A stretch of DNA of 41,556 nt from Pseudomonas gregormendelii (GTDB taxonomy: Bacteria; Pseudomonadota; Gammaproteobacteria; Pseudomonadales; Pseudomonadaceae). Positions 7,896 through 15,899 of the stretch are shown here, in pieces. Made by a program: the position numbers and the translations under genes. Each line of letters opens with the position of its first letter. Within the stretch, counting starts at the first letter, position 1. A model generated the notes under the pieces. The model was given only the letters and a program-made list of their open reading frames with translations, was not told the DNA's origin and ran no database searches. The stretch lies in NCBI RefSeq assembly GCF_017114825.1, contig NZ_JADEVO010000046.1, forward strand, positions 1 through 41,556, written 5' to 3'.

Positions 7896-7943
7896 TTAGG
7901 CAGACTGGAGCGCGTCACGAAAAAGAGTTACTGCGTCAGTCAT
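7896..7943 (-). pseudogene. Vestigial start of a second primase copy
   Basis: Sixteen codons read MTDAVTLFRDALQSA then stop. The true primase begins MIDATILFRDALQS. At DNA level the last 16 bases before the break (CGTGACGCGCTCCAGT) are identical, while the first codons have diverged. Its ATG overlaps the stop of the 88-aa gene as ATGA, the arrangement expected for a functional primase start. It is best read as the old primase start, cut off when the 92-aa gene arrived. Confidence 0.6.
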
Positions 7944-8206
7944 TCACTGGCCTGCGAAGGATCAACTCGGGCGATTAAGGCCTTAAACTCCTCGATGATT
8001 TCCGATAGCCAGCCTGCTCGTCCGGAGCACTGCTCTAGCTCGTAAAAATCGCGAAGCTCAGAACAGGCCTCAATCAGCAGGGCTAAGCTATCGTCGTCGA
8101 TGGCTGGTGCAGTGGGGTCGCAGAAATCGTCGCCAAGAGCCTCCGGTGTCCTGCTTGTGTTAGCAGCCGTATATGGTTTGCCATTCAAAGGCCTCACGCT
8201 ACCCAT
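7940..8206 (-). CDS. Hypothetical acidic 88-aa protein
   Basis: The start at 8206 (MGSVRPLNGKPYTA) is chosen because AGGAG lies 8 bases before it. The open frame extends further upstream but without a ribosome site. The protein is acidic, with the segment DDDSLALLIEACSELRDFYELEQ followed by AGWLSEIIEEFKALIARV, probably two or three helices. Its start overlaps the end of the 98-aa ORF by 13 bp. I recognise no family. Position in the alpA-primase operon suggests a role in element control or replication. Confidence 0.6.
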   Translation of the reverse strand: MGSVRPLNGKPYTAANTSRTPEALGDDFCDPTAPAIDDDSLALLIEACSELRDFYELEQCSGRAGWLSEIIEEFKALIARVDPSQASE

Positions 8207-8490
8207 GACGACAACTCCTGACTGTGTTTGATGGATGCGTTGCAATGAGCAACCAAGGCGCAAGAACTGCGCACTGTAACGTCCCTGGAGTTGATATAGG
8301 CATGGCTCAGAAAAGGTACCAACTGCGGCCCGTTCACTCCGCACCGCCTTGCACTTCCGAGGCGCGAGCAATGCTCATGCGGTTCGTTGTAGCGCTTGAG
8401 GCGAGTTGGCAGGCTGGAGTTGGCGCGGAGTGCGCTTAAGGCCATGCGACGGTGAGCAAGTGCGCGGATTTTGGACGGATAGAGGCTCAT
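8194..8490 (-). CDS. Small basic hypothetical protein in the alpA operon
   Basis: The ATG overlaps the stop of the preceding gene as ATGA. The basic N-terminus (MSLYPSKIRALAHRRMALSA) resembles small proteins seen in similar Pseudomonas islands, from memory only. The C-terminal half (from about residue 40) is less protein-like, and a frameshift there is possible. It overlaps the next gene by 13 bp. Function unknown. Confidence 0.45.
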   Translation of the reverse strand: MSLYPSKIRALAHRRMALSALRANSSLPTRLKRYNEPHEHCSRLGSARRCGVNGPQLVPFLSHAYINSRDVTVRSSCALVAHCNASIKHSQELSSWVA

Positions 8491-8735
8491 GCGAAAACCC
8501 CTGGCGGGTTGGAGCTGAGGTAATAAAGCGCGATCCCGCGATGTGTGCGGCCTTGCTCGTCAGTGAGCACAAGACGGTGAGTAATAATCTTGTGGCCTAG
8601 ATCCCGCAGCTCGCAAATACGGGCGCCTGGGCGGAGAATATTCAATTCGCGGATGGCAGCTAACGTATCGATAGGCCCCATTTGCAGGCGCTTCAATAGT
8701 CGCGCGCACTGAGCTGTTCCGTTGTTTGTATTCAT
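8487..8735 (-). CDS. Small helix-turn-helix protein
   Basis: The ATG at 8735 lies one base after the AlpA stop codon, so I prefer it to the long upstream extension. The 82-aa product starts MNTNNGTAQCARLLKRLQ. It has a winged-helix-like pattern (GPIDTLAAIRELNILRPGARICELRDLG), followed by TDEQGRTHRGIALYYL. This is the layout of small phage and island HTH proteins that fold around a wHTH. It is probably a DNA-binding regulator or a replication accessory. The 98-aa gene overlaps its stop. Confidence 0.65.
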   Translation of the reverse strand: MNTNNGTAQCARLLKRLQMGPIDTLAAIRELNILRPGARICELRDLGHKIITHRLVLTDEQGRTHRGIALYYLSSNPPGVFA

Positions 8736-8736
8736 T

Positions 8737-8967
8737 TTAAAAAGCGTCCCGTGCTTCGATCTTGGCCTGGAGCCACGATTGAATTTCGGACACGACATAG
8801 AACGCGGCCGCTTGGCGGGTATCACTATCCTTGAGGGGGCGCGGAAAGGTTGGGTCTTTTTTGCGGAGCTTATCCAACCCGGACCGGGACAAGTCGAGCC
8901 AGTCGCACAGCGCTGTCTGACGGATAAGGGCTTTGCTTGGAGTTTCTTTGTGCATGGGTGTGTCCAT
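8737..8967 (-). CDS. alpA: AlpA-family regulator/excisionase-like protein
   Basis: This 76-aa protein has the AlpA/MerR-like winged helix: TALCDWLDLSRSGLDKLRKKD, PTFPRPLKDS, then AAFYVVSEIQSWLQAKIEAR. AlpA-type proteins activate the integrase or act as excision factors in P4-like islands. It is the first gene of the operon running to the DUF927 ATPase and is preceded by a 60-bp gap suitable for a promoter. A second ATG five codons in (MHKETPS) is an alternative start. The family call is firm; activator against excisionase is undecided. Confidence 0.8.
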   Translation of the reverse strand: MDTPMHKETPSKALIRQTALCDWLDLSRSGLDKLRKKDPTFPRPLKDSDTRQAAAFYVVSEIQSWLQAKIEARDAF

Positions 8968-9028
8968 ATGTATATGAGGAAGACACCCGCTATTCTCCGC
9001 ATACTTACTTAGGAAGCACCCATTTTAA

Positions 9029-9682
9029 TTAGACCTTCGACACTCCTGATTTGCCGACCTTTGACAGCAGAGCACCTATTCGCTTGTCGTGTAGATACAT
9101 TCCTGCTGCATTGAACGCCGCTCGGGTGAACTCCAGTCGTCCGGGCGCTTTTTTCTGTCTGCATCCCTGCCAGATCACTAGGCAGGTACGCGCTAGGGCA
9201 ATCTGGTAGGGCTTTTTCTTTGGGCCTCTCGGACACTTTTTTACAGCTGCTGCGTTGAGGGCTTCCTGTACGGATCTCCTTATAGCTCTCGGGCCATACA
9301 CCTGCCCGCTGCCTTCTTCACTCGATACCCAGTCAATGTCTTCCCAGAGGATGCGATTTTGAGCGACGTAGATATCTTCACGAGTCTGTGCGTCGCATTT
9401 GCTGAGCGCATCTAAGAGTGAAGCATTATCCAAAGTAAGCATGGCCCGTAGCGAACGAAGAGTATCCTTGTGCGTTGCGGCTCGCCGTTGGCCTTTTCTG
9501 TCTTCGTTTTTGGCCATTGCTACGGAGTGAATAAGATTCCAAAGATCGTCATTACTGATCGTGTGCTCGGTGTACTTATGGGCTGCGATAATGAGCTGAC
9601 GGTTCTCTTCGCCGGAAACTGTTGCTTCAGAACCGAGCCTTGACCAATGCGTCCCCCTCTTGGGCCAGTTCACGCCAGCCAT
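9029..9682 (-). CDS. Hypothetical protein between integrase and alpA
   Basis: The ATG at 9682 has AGCAGG 7 bases upstream. An ATG at 9721, inside the integrase gene, is also possible and would give 230 aa. The protein (about 217 aa) is basic. It has recognisable blocks (ENRQLIIAAHKYTEHTISNDDLW, then DTLRSLRAMLTLDN and PRGPKKKPYQIALART) but no motif I can name. There is no membrane segment or signal. Its place next to the integrase suggests a role in integration or excision, which is inference. Confidence 0.6.
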   Translation of the reverse strand: MAGVNWPKRGTHWSRLGSEATVSGEENRQLIIAAHKYTEHTISNDDLWNLIHSVAMAKNEDRKGQRRAATHKDTLRSLRAMLTLDNASLLDALSKCDAQTREDIYVAQNRILWEDIDWVSSEEGSGQVYGPRAIRRSVQEALNAAAVKKCPRGPKKKPYQIALARTCLVIWQGCRQKKAPGRLEFTRAAFNAAGMYLHDKRIGALLSKVGKSGVSKV

Positions 9683-9695
9683 ATAAGAACCTGCT

Positions 9696-10934
9696 TCATG
9701 CGCGTTTGAACTCCATGACATTGCCTGTAGCTAGCCTGTCCAGGTGATCGGCATACCACTGCATCATGGTCGTCCGCTGGGTCAGATATTGAGCTTTGTT
9801 GTATACCCCGGCAATCCCATCTTTGACGTGCGATAACTGGGCCTCAATGTGGTTTTCGTCGAATCCGTGTTCGTTGAGGATCGTGCTGGCGATGTGTCGG
9901 AATCCGTGGCCGGTCTGCCGACCTTCATAGCCAAGTCGGCGCAGGGCCATCAGGAAGACGGTATTGGAGCGCGGCTTTGTGGTATCGCTGCGACCAGGGA
10001 ACAATAATGGATACGTGCCAGTGATTTTTTGCAGATCGCTTAGTAGCTCGATGGCTTGCCGTGGCAGGGGGAACACATGTTCACGACGACGCTTCATTCG
10101 TTCAGCGGGTATCGTCCAAAGGCCGGCGTTTAGATCAAATTCAGACCATCGAGCCTCCCGCAGCTCAGACGGTCGGCAGGCGAGCAGAGACAGTAAGTGC
10201 AGACCAATACGAATGTCGGCAGCGCTCGGGTACGCTCTAATGGCTCGTAACAGGGGCGGCAGCTCGTCGATTGAAACATGCGCATAGTTCTCGGCGGGCT
10301 TAGTCAGCAGGAACTTGTGCAGCCCCTCAAGCGGGTTGTGAGTGGCACGGCCGGTGACTCGGGCTAGGTCGTATATCTCCCGGCATATGGCTCGTACTCG
10401 GCTGGTCTGTTCGACAATGCCGGTCTGTTCCATGCCGCGTAGGAACTCCATCCATTCCATTGGCAGAACGTTTTGATAGGGACGCTTACCAAAGACTGGA
10501 AACACGTGAAGTTCCAAAGCACCTATGACCCTGGTAGCCGTCCCGGCACTCCAGCCTTTGCGCTTGTTGGCGTACCACTCGCGAGCCAGATGCTCGAAAG
10601 TATTGTTGGCTGCCTCGCGCTCCGCTGCCTTTTGGGCGCGCTGGGTGGCGAGCATGCTGCCATCTTTCGTTGTTCCGTCGCGTAGCTCTGCTGCTTTCTG
10701 GCGCGCCTGTTCGCCGGTCAACTGGTGGCTACCTTTGCCATAGCTTCCCAGGCCTAGCCAGGACCATTTACCATCGGCTTTTTTGTAGCGCAGCTCCCAG
10801 GATTTCTGGCCGGTCGGCTTCACTCGCAGATACAGCCCAGCGCCATCTAGCTCCCGGTAGGTGCTGGCCTCTGGCTCAAGGCTGGCCAGAGTGGTGTCTG
10901 CCATCGGACGGCGCTTAATCTCCGAACGCTTCAT
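9696..10934 (-). CDS. int: Tyrosine-recombinase integrase (DUF4102 type)
   Basis: The ATG at 10934 is taken; a TTG seven codons earlier is the alternative. The N-terminal DUF4102 arm (GLYLRVKPTGQKSWELRY) is followed by a SAM-like core-binding domain. The catalytic domain then has Arg in CRPSELREARW (about residue 254), HGFRHIAST (His 343, Arg 346), LSH (369) and the nucleophile Tyr in VYNKAQYLTQR (about 378). All active-site residues are present. P4-type integrases of this group recombine at tRNA 3' ends, and this gene starts 166 bp from a tRNA-Arg end. It therefore marks the junction of the element. Confidence 0.95.
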   Translation of the reverse strand: MKRSEIKRRPMADTTLASLEPEASTYRELDGAGLYLRVKPTGQKSWELRYKKADGKWSWLGLGSYGKGSHQLTGEQARQKAAELRDGTTKDGSMLATQRAQKAAEREAANNTFEHLAREWYANKRKGWSAGTATRVIGALELHVFPVFGKRPYQNVLPMEWMEFLRGMEQTGIVEQTSRVRAICREIYDLARVTGRATHNPLEGLHKFLLTKPAENYAHVSIDELPPLLRAIRAYPSAADIRIGLHLLSLLACRPSELREARWSEFDLNAGLWTIPAERMKRRREHVFPLPRQAIELLSDLQKITGTYPLLFPGRSDTTKPRSNTVFLMALRRLGYEGRQTGHGFRHIASTILNEHGFDENHIEAQLSHVKDGIAGVYNKAQYLTQRTTMMQWYADHLDRLATGNVMEFKRA

Positions 10935-11033
10935 GCGTGTATGCCCCAGTTTCAAATTTTAGGCGAGCATACAAGCAGGCATACACGGGGCGCAATGCTG
11001 TGTGGGTTCATTCGTAGACATGCAGACACAAGA

Positions 11034-11054
11034 AAGCCCGCACAGTGCGGGCTT
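11034..11054 (-). terminator. Hairpin downstream of tRNA-Arg
   Basis: AAGCCCGCAC and GTGCGGGCTT form a strong stem. On the minus strand it is followed by TTTCTTG, a modest T-rich tail, so it could end the tRNA transcript or separate the element from it. Confidence 0.55.
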
Positions 11055-11099
11055 CTCGGGGTGTTTCCGATCATGTGGGAACATGTGAAAACTTATGGT

Positions 11100-11130
11100 T
11101 GGTGCACCAGGCGGGATTCGAACCCACGAC
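11100..11130. other. Predicted attachment site (attL/attR side) at the tRNA 3' end
   Basis: The integrase gene lies immediately beyond the 3' end of the tRNA, the standard layout for a tRNA-targeting element. The duplicated core should be the T-arm and acceptor end (GATTCGAACCC on the plus strand). I found no second copy elsewhere in the window, so the other end must lie to the left of position 1. Confidence 0.45.
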
Positions 11131-11176
11131 CACTGCCTTCGGAGGGCAGTACTCTATCCAGCTGAGCTACTGGTGC
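11100..11176 (-). tRNA. tRNA-Arg (anticodon CCG)
   Basis: A full 77-nt cloverleaf reads on the minus strand. The acceptor stem GCACCAG pairs with CTGGTGC, and the D-arm is AGCTCAGCTGGATAGAGT. The anticodon stem-loop is CTGCC-CTCCGAA-GGCAG with anticodon CCG, the T-arm contains GGTTCGAATCC, and the encoded end is ACCA. The gene is intact, because the element restored its 3' end on integration. Confidence 0.95.
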
Positions 11177-11524
11177 AAGCGGGCGCCATGATACTCATAA
11201 GCGCTGCGGGCGTCCATGCTGCTGAATCGCCTGTGTTTTTTGGCCGCCGAGCGGGCGGTTGTCACGTTGATCAGAAAAAATGGGCAAAAGAGCGGTTTTC
11301 GTTCTTTTTTTCGAACAGGCTATTGTCCTTTACCCCCTTTGATCCTAGGATTCGTTTGAGATTTCAAACGCTCTTGTCTGGGTGCTGAACCGCGCGAGTC
11401 CAATCCGTGCGCTATTTATGTGCTTCAGCCCGGTGAATGATTTCCCTGACGGCAGCCTATAAGGCGCCTTTCTACAATCATAATTTGCTCCGCGCCCGGC
11501 GCGGTGCTGTTAAGGAAAGCCGAC
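11177..11524. promoter_or_regulatory. gabD upstream region with two hairpins
   Basis: This 348-bp gap between tRNA-Arg and gabD has no credible gene. At 11353-11370 a perfect inverted repeat CGTTTGA-GATT-TCAAACG is a candidate operator. At 11490-11504 a GC hairpin, CCGCGC-CCG-GCGCGG, lies just before the ribosome site (AAGGA, 8 bases from the ATG) and would fall in the leader. No regulator gene sits next to gabD. Confidence 0.4.
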
Positions 11525-12967
11525 ATGCAGCTTAAAGACACCCAGTTGTTCCGCCAGCAAGCCTTCATCGATGGCGCTTGGGTCGATGCGGACAATGGTC
11601 AGACGATCAAGGTCAACAACCCGGCAACGGGCGAAATTCTGGGCACCGTGCCGAAAATGGGCGCTGCCGAAACCCGCCGGGCAATCGAAGCCGCAGACAA
11701 GGCGCTGCCGGCTTGGCGTGCACTGACCGCCAAGGACCGTGCGAACAAGCTGCGTCGCTGGTTCGAACTGATCATCGAAAACCAGGACGACCTGGCTCGC
11801 CTGATGACCCTGGAACAGGGCAAGCCATTGGCCGAAGCCAAGGGCGAAATCGTCTACGCCGCTTCCTTCATCGAGTGGTTCGCCGAAGAAGCCAAGCGCG
11901 TCTACGGTGACGTGATTCCGGGCCACCAGCCAGATAAGCGCCTGATCGTGATCAAGCAGCCCATCGGCGTGACCGCGGCAATTACCCCGTGGAACTTCCC
12001 GGCCGCGATGATCACCCGTAAAGCCGGCCCGGCCCTGGCCGCCGGTTGCACCATGGTGCTCAAGCCTGCTTCGCAGACTCCGTTCTCGGCGTTCGCCCTG
12101 GCTGAGCTGGCCCAGCGTGCCGGGATTCCTGCTGGCGTGTTCAGCGTTGTTTCCGGCAGCGCCGGCGACATCGGCAGCGAGCTGACCAGCAACCCGATCG
12201 TGCGTAAGTTGTCCTTCACCGGCTCGACTGAAATCGGTCGCCAGTTGATGGCTGAATGCGCCAAGGACATCAAGAAAGTGTCCCTTGAGCTGGGTGGCAA
12301 CGCGCCGTTCATCGTGTTCGACGACGCGGACCTGGATAAGGCCGTCGAAGGCGCGATCATTTCCAAGTACCGCAACAACGGCCAGACCTGCGTCTGCGCC
12401 AACCGCCTGTACATTCAGGATTCGGTCTACGATGCGTTCGCTGAAAAACTGAAAGTGGCTGTGGCCAAACTCAAGATCGGCAACGGTCTGGAAGACGGCA
12501 CCACCACTGGCCCGCTGATCGATGAAAAAGCCGTGGCCAAGGTCAAGGAACACATTGCCGACGCGGTGGCCAAAGGCGCCACCGTGCTGTCGGGTGGCAA
12601 ATCCATCGAAGGCAACTTCTTCGAGCCGACCATCCTGACCAACGTGCCGAACAACGCAGCCGTGGCCAAGGAAGAAACCTTCGGCCCGTTGGCGCCGCTG
12701 TTCCGCTTCAAAGACGAAGCCGAAGTGATCGCGATGTCCAACGACACCGAGTTCGGCCTGGCGTCGTACTTCTATGCCCGTGACCTGGGCCGTGTATTTC
12801 GTGTGGCTGAAGCCCTGGAATACGGTATGGTCGGCGTCAACACCGGGTTGATCTCCAACGAAGTCGCGCCGTTTGGTGGCATCAAGGCGTCGGGCCTGGG
12901 CCGTGAAGGCTCCAAGTACGGCATCGAAGATTACCTGGAAATCAAATACCTCTGCCTGGGCATCTAA
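11525..12967 (+). CDS. gabD: Succinate-semialdehyde dehydrogenase [NAD(P)+]
   Basis: It oxidises succinate semialdehyde to succinate, the last step of GABA catabolism, in the cytosol. The product (480 aa, usual length) has the aldehyde dehydrogenase motifs: TPWNFP, the catalytic glutamate in LELGGNAP (about 255) and the catalytic cysteine in GQTCVCAN (about 289). The second conserved Cys of GabD (CVC) is also present. The ATG at 11525 has AAGGA 8 bases upstream and begins MQLKDTQLFRQQ, typical of Pseudomonas GabD. gabT follows after 185 bp, and the two form the GABA pathway. Confidence 0.97.
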   Translation: MQLKDTQLFRQQAFIDGAWVDADNGQTIKVNNPATGEILGTVPKMGAAETRRAIEAADKALPAWRALTAKDRANKLRRWFELIIENQDDLARLMTLEQGKPLAEAKGEIVYAASFIEWFAEEAKRVYGDVIPGHQPDKRLIVIKQPIGVTAAITPWNFPAAMITRKAGPALAAGCTMVLKPASQTPFSAFALAELAQRAGIPAGVFSVVSGSAGDIGSELTSNPIVRKLSFTGSTEIGRQLMAECAKDIKKVSLELGGNAPFIVFDDADLDKAVEGAIISKYRNNGQTCVCANRLYIQDSVYDAFAEKLKVAVAKLKIGNGLEDGTTTGPLIDEKAVAKVKEHIADAVAKGATVLSGGKSIEGNFFEPTILTNVPNNAAVAKEETFGPLAPLFRFKDEAEVIAMSNDTEFGLASYFYARDLGRVFRVAEALEYGMVGVNTGLISNEVAPFGGIKASGLGREGSKYGIEDYLEIKYLCLGI

Positions 12968-13152
12968 GCGCGGCAGACGGGAATGCAATAAGCGGAAAGG
13001 GCACGAGAGCGCTGACCCTTTCTGCGTTTCAACCGGAATTTTCTCTGTGGCCGGGAAAGCTATGGCAGTCGATCATCGCATGCTGCCGTAGTTGCCTCCC
13101 CGCCGCATTTTCCTTGAACCACGCCGCCCGATGAGCGGCGAATGAGGACTTT

Positions 13153-14430
13153 ATGAGCAAGACTAACGCTTCTTTGATGAAACGCCGCGAAGCCGCTGTA
13201 CCACGCGGTGTTGGCCAGATTCACCCGATCTTCGCCGAGTCCGCGAAGAACGCTACCGTTACCGACGTTGAAGGTCGCGAGTTCATCGACTTCGCCGGCG
13301 GTATCGCAGTACTGAACACCGGTCACGTGCACCCGAAAATCATCGCCGCCGTGACCGCGCAGCTGAACAAGCTGACCCACACCTGCTTCCAGGTGCTGGC
13401 CTACGAACCGTACGTAGAGCTGTGCGAAAAAATCAACGCCAAGGTGCCTGGTGATTTCGCCAAGAAAACCCTGCTGGTGACCACCGGTTCCGAAGCCGTA
13501 GAGAACGCCGTGAAAATCGCCCGCGCCGCCACGGGCCGTGCCGGCGTGATCGCATTCACTGGCGCTTACCACGGTCGCACCATGATGACCCTGGGCCTGA
13601 CCGGTAAAGTCGTGCCTTACTCGGCCGGCATGGGCCTGATGCCAGGCGGCATCTTCCGCGCGCTGTACCCTAATGAACTGCACGGCGTGAGCGTCGACGA
13701 CTCGATCGCCAGCATCGAACGCATTTTCAAGAACGACGCCGAGCCGCGTGACATCGCTGCGATCATCATCGAGCCGGTTCAGGGTGAGGGCGGTTTCTAC
13801 GTCGCGCCTAAAGAGTTCATGAAGCGTCTGCGCGCCCTGTGCGACCAGCACGGCATCCTGCTGATCGCTGACGAAGTGCAGACTGGCGCTGGCCGGACCG
13901 GCACGTTCTTCGCCATGGAACAGATGGGCGTGTCTGCCGACCTGACCACCTTCGCCAAGTCCATCGCTGGCGGCTTCCCGCTGGCGGGTGTGTGCGGTAA
14001 GGCTGAATACATGGACGCCATTGCTCCAGGCGGCCTGGGCGGTACCTACGCCGGTAGCCCGATCGCGTGCGCTGCTGCGCTGGCAGTGATGGAAGTGTTC
14101 GAAGAAGAGCACCTGCTGGATCGCTGCAAGGCAGTCGGCGAGCGTCTGGTCACTGGCCTGAAAGCCATTCAGTCCAAGTATCCAGTGATTGGTGAAGTAC
14201 GTGCCCTTGGCGCGATGATCGCGGTCGAGCTGTTCGTAGACGGTGACAGCCACAAGCCAAACGCACCGGCAGTCGCCGCCGTTGTAGCCAAGGCTCGCGA
14301 CAAAGGCCTGATCCTGCTGTCGTGCGGCACCTACGGCAACGTTCTGCGCGTACTGGTACCCCTGACTTCGCCGGATGAACAACTGGACCAAGGTCTGGCA
14401 ATCATCGAAGAGTGCTTCTCGGAGCTTTGA
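13153..14430 (+). CDS. gabT: 4-aminobutyrate-2-oxoglutarate aminotransferase
   Basis: It transfers the amino group of GABA to 2-oxoglutarate and makes succinate semialdehyde for GabD. The 425-aa class III PLP-dependent aminotransferase has GSEAVENAVKIAR (phosphate binding), IIEPVQGEGGF, DEVQTGAGRTG and the PLP lysine in FAKSIAGGFPLAG (about residue 269). A ribosome site, TGAGGA, precedes the ATG. The gap from gabD (185 bp) is large enough for its own promoter. A strong terminator follows at 14467. Confidence 0.97.
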   Translation: MSKTNASLMKRREAAVPRGVGQIHPIFAESAKNATVTDVEGREFIDFAGGIAVLNTGHVHPKIIAAVTAQLNKLTHTCFQVLAYEPYVELCEKINAKVPGDFAKKTLLVTTGSEAVENAVKIARAATGRAGVIAFTGAYHGRTMMTLGLTGKVVPYSAGMGLMPGGIFRALYPNELHGVSVDDSIASIERIFKNDAEPRDIAAIIIEPVQGEGGFYVAPKEFMKRLRALCDQHGILLIADEVQTGAGRTGTFFAMEQMGVSADLTTFAKSIAGGFPLAGVCGKAEYMDAIAPGGLGGTYAGSPIACAAALAVMEVFEEEHLLDRCKAVGERLVTGLKAIQSKYPVIGEVRALGAMIAVELFVDGDSHKPNAPAVAAVVAKARDKGLILLSCGTYGNVLRVLVPLTSPDEQLDQGLAIIEECFSEL

Positions 14431-14466
14431 TCTACAGTGCTCGTATGAAAGTGTGAGCTGATCGAC

Positions 14467-14495
14467 AAAAAAACCCGCCTAGGCGGGTTTTTTTT
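14467..14495 (+). terminator. Rho-independent terminator after gabT
   Basis: The stem AAAACCCGCCT/AGGCGGGTTTT is followed by a run of eight T. It is symmetrical in A and T runs, so it could work in both directions. Confidence 0.9.
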
Positions 14496-14572
14496 GTACG
14501 TGAAACCCACAGCGCTGTTTCCTGTGGCCTGCATTGAATATGGTGCATGCATTGAGAGGGGAGCCTGTTTGC

Positions 14573-15787
14573 ATGAGAGCTGTTGAGTTACCCGCTGTAC
14601 CTCGAGTGCTGATTGCCGAGGCGGATCCGTGGTCGCGGGATTTGCTCCAGCAAGTACTGCTGAACGTGCGCTGCGATGCTCGCATCGATCTCTGTGCCGA
14701 TGGCCAGGACGCGTTGTCGCGACTCGCGGAAAACGCCTACGACCTGGTGATCGTCGACTGGGAGTTGCCTGGTGTGGATGGCTTGAATGTGTTGCGCAGC
14801 GTTCGCCAGCGCAAGCGCAATCCGCCGTTGCCGTTCATTCTGATGAGCAGCCGCAATGACAGCACCAGCGTGCGCGAAGCCTTACCGTTGGCACCTACGG
14901 CTTACCTGACCAAGCCGTTGAACATGGAAAACCTGACCCAGCGATTGCAGGATCTGCTGCTTGATGCCGGGCAGGAAGTTTTTTGTGAAGTGCCGGCCCT
15001 GGCGGCGGGCATGACCTTGGCGGTGTATCTGGAGCGCCGGCGGACTCTGGCTGACGGTGCACCACTGATGACCGATGTGGAGGTAGCGGTCAAACGCAGC
15101 CTCAACCCCGACGGGCTTGACCTGACCGTCCTCGAAGAGGGAACGCGTACCGATCCGCAGATTACCGCCGTGCTGATCGCTGCCGCCAACAGCGCCGCCC
15201 AACACCGCGGTGCTGCCGTGCAAACCCTGGCCCAGGCCCTGCATCGCCTGGGCTGCGGGCAGAGCATGAACCTGATTCTGGGGCTGACCCTCAAGCGCAC
15301 CGCGCGGCTCAGCGACCCGTACCTGGCTGACTACGCCGAGCGTTATTGGGACCTGTCGCTGCATACCGCCGAATACGCGCGGACCCTGGCCCGTCTTCTC
15401 GACCTGGACCAGGAGCGCTGTTATTGCGCGGGCATGCTGCATCGGCTGGGTGACCTGGCCTTGCTGCGTTGTTTGCAGGAATGGAAGCAGGCCGGCGGCG
15501 AGCTGGGCGAGTTGGCTGAGGTCGACGAAGCGCTGAGTGGATTTGCGGCCGCTTACGGTTCGGCGCTGCGCACCCGCTGGCGCCTGCCGCTGGAGCTGCG
15601 AGAGCTGATCGCGGCGGTCTATCAGCTCGGTGGCGGGGTTTATTCCCGCGAAGCGCTGGTGATGAACATGGCGGCTCAACTGGCGGGCCTGGGCGAGGAT
15701 GAGGGGCTTGAGGCGCTGGCCAAGGGGCGCACGGCGAGGTTGCTGCAGATCGGCCTGCCGGAGTTGGTGCGGTTGCGCAAAAAATAG
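14573..15787 (+). CDS. Response-regulator protein with REC and HDOD domains
   Basis: This 404-aa protein starts at the ATG with GGGGAG about 10 bases before it. Residues 10-130 are a receiver domain with the phospho-acceptor Asp in VIVDWELPG (about 62) and the conserved Lys in YLTKPL. Residues about 190-390 form an HDOD domain (helical, MLHRLGDLALLRCL, RTRWRLPLELREL). HDOD resembles HD phosphohydrolases but usually lacks the metal site and acts in signalling. No cognate kinase is next to it. It lies between a terminator and a REP pair, so it is probably transcribed alone. Confidence 0.85.
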   Translation: MRAVELPAVPRVLIAEADPWSRDLLQQVLLNVRCDARIDLCADGQDALSRLAENAYDLVIVDWELPGVDGLNVLRSVRQRKRNPPLPFILMSSRNDSTSVREALPLAPTAYLTKPLNMENLTQRLQDLLLDAGQEVFCEVPALAAGMTLAVYLERRRTLADGAPLMTDVEVAVKRSLNPDGLDLTVLEEGTRTDPQITAVLIAAANSAAQHRGAAVQTLAQALHRLGCGQSMNLILGLTLKRTARLSDPYLADYAERYWDLSLHTAEYARTLARLLDLDQERCYCAGMLHRLGDLALLRCLQEWKQAGGELGELAEVDEALSGFAAAYGSALRTRWRLPLELRELIAAVYQLGGGVYSREALVMNMAAQLAGLGEDEGLEALAKGRTARLLQIGLPELVRLRKK

Positions 15788-15800
15788 CCACCCCCGCCCC

Positions 15801-15888
15801 GCAGGAGCTGCCGAAGGCTGCGATCTTCTGATCTTTGGTTAGCCCCAAATCAAAAGATCGCAGCCTCGTTTCTCTCGGCAGCTCCTAC
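15801..15888. repeat. Inverted pair of REP elements
   Basis: The arm GCAGGAGCTGCCGAAGGCTG at 15801 continues to about 15834. Its complement (CAAAAGATCGCAGCC ... GGCAGCTCCTAC) is at 15853-15888. It lies between the convergent ends of the REC-HDOD and PAS-GGDEF genes and probably also ends transcription. Confidence 0.85.
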
Positions 15889-15899
15889 AGGGGGGCGAA

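Noticed and set aside
11510..12988. 492-codon open frame antisense to gabD
   Set aside because: It is the mirror of gabD in GC-rich DNA, with Gln/His/Arg/Gly-rich composition and no domain; gabD is certain.
13060..14391. 443-codon open frame antisense to gabT
   Set aside because: Shadow of gabT, with no ribosome site or recognisable motif.
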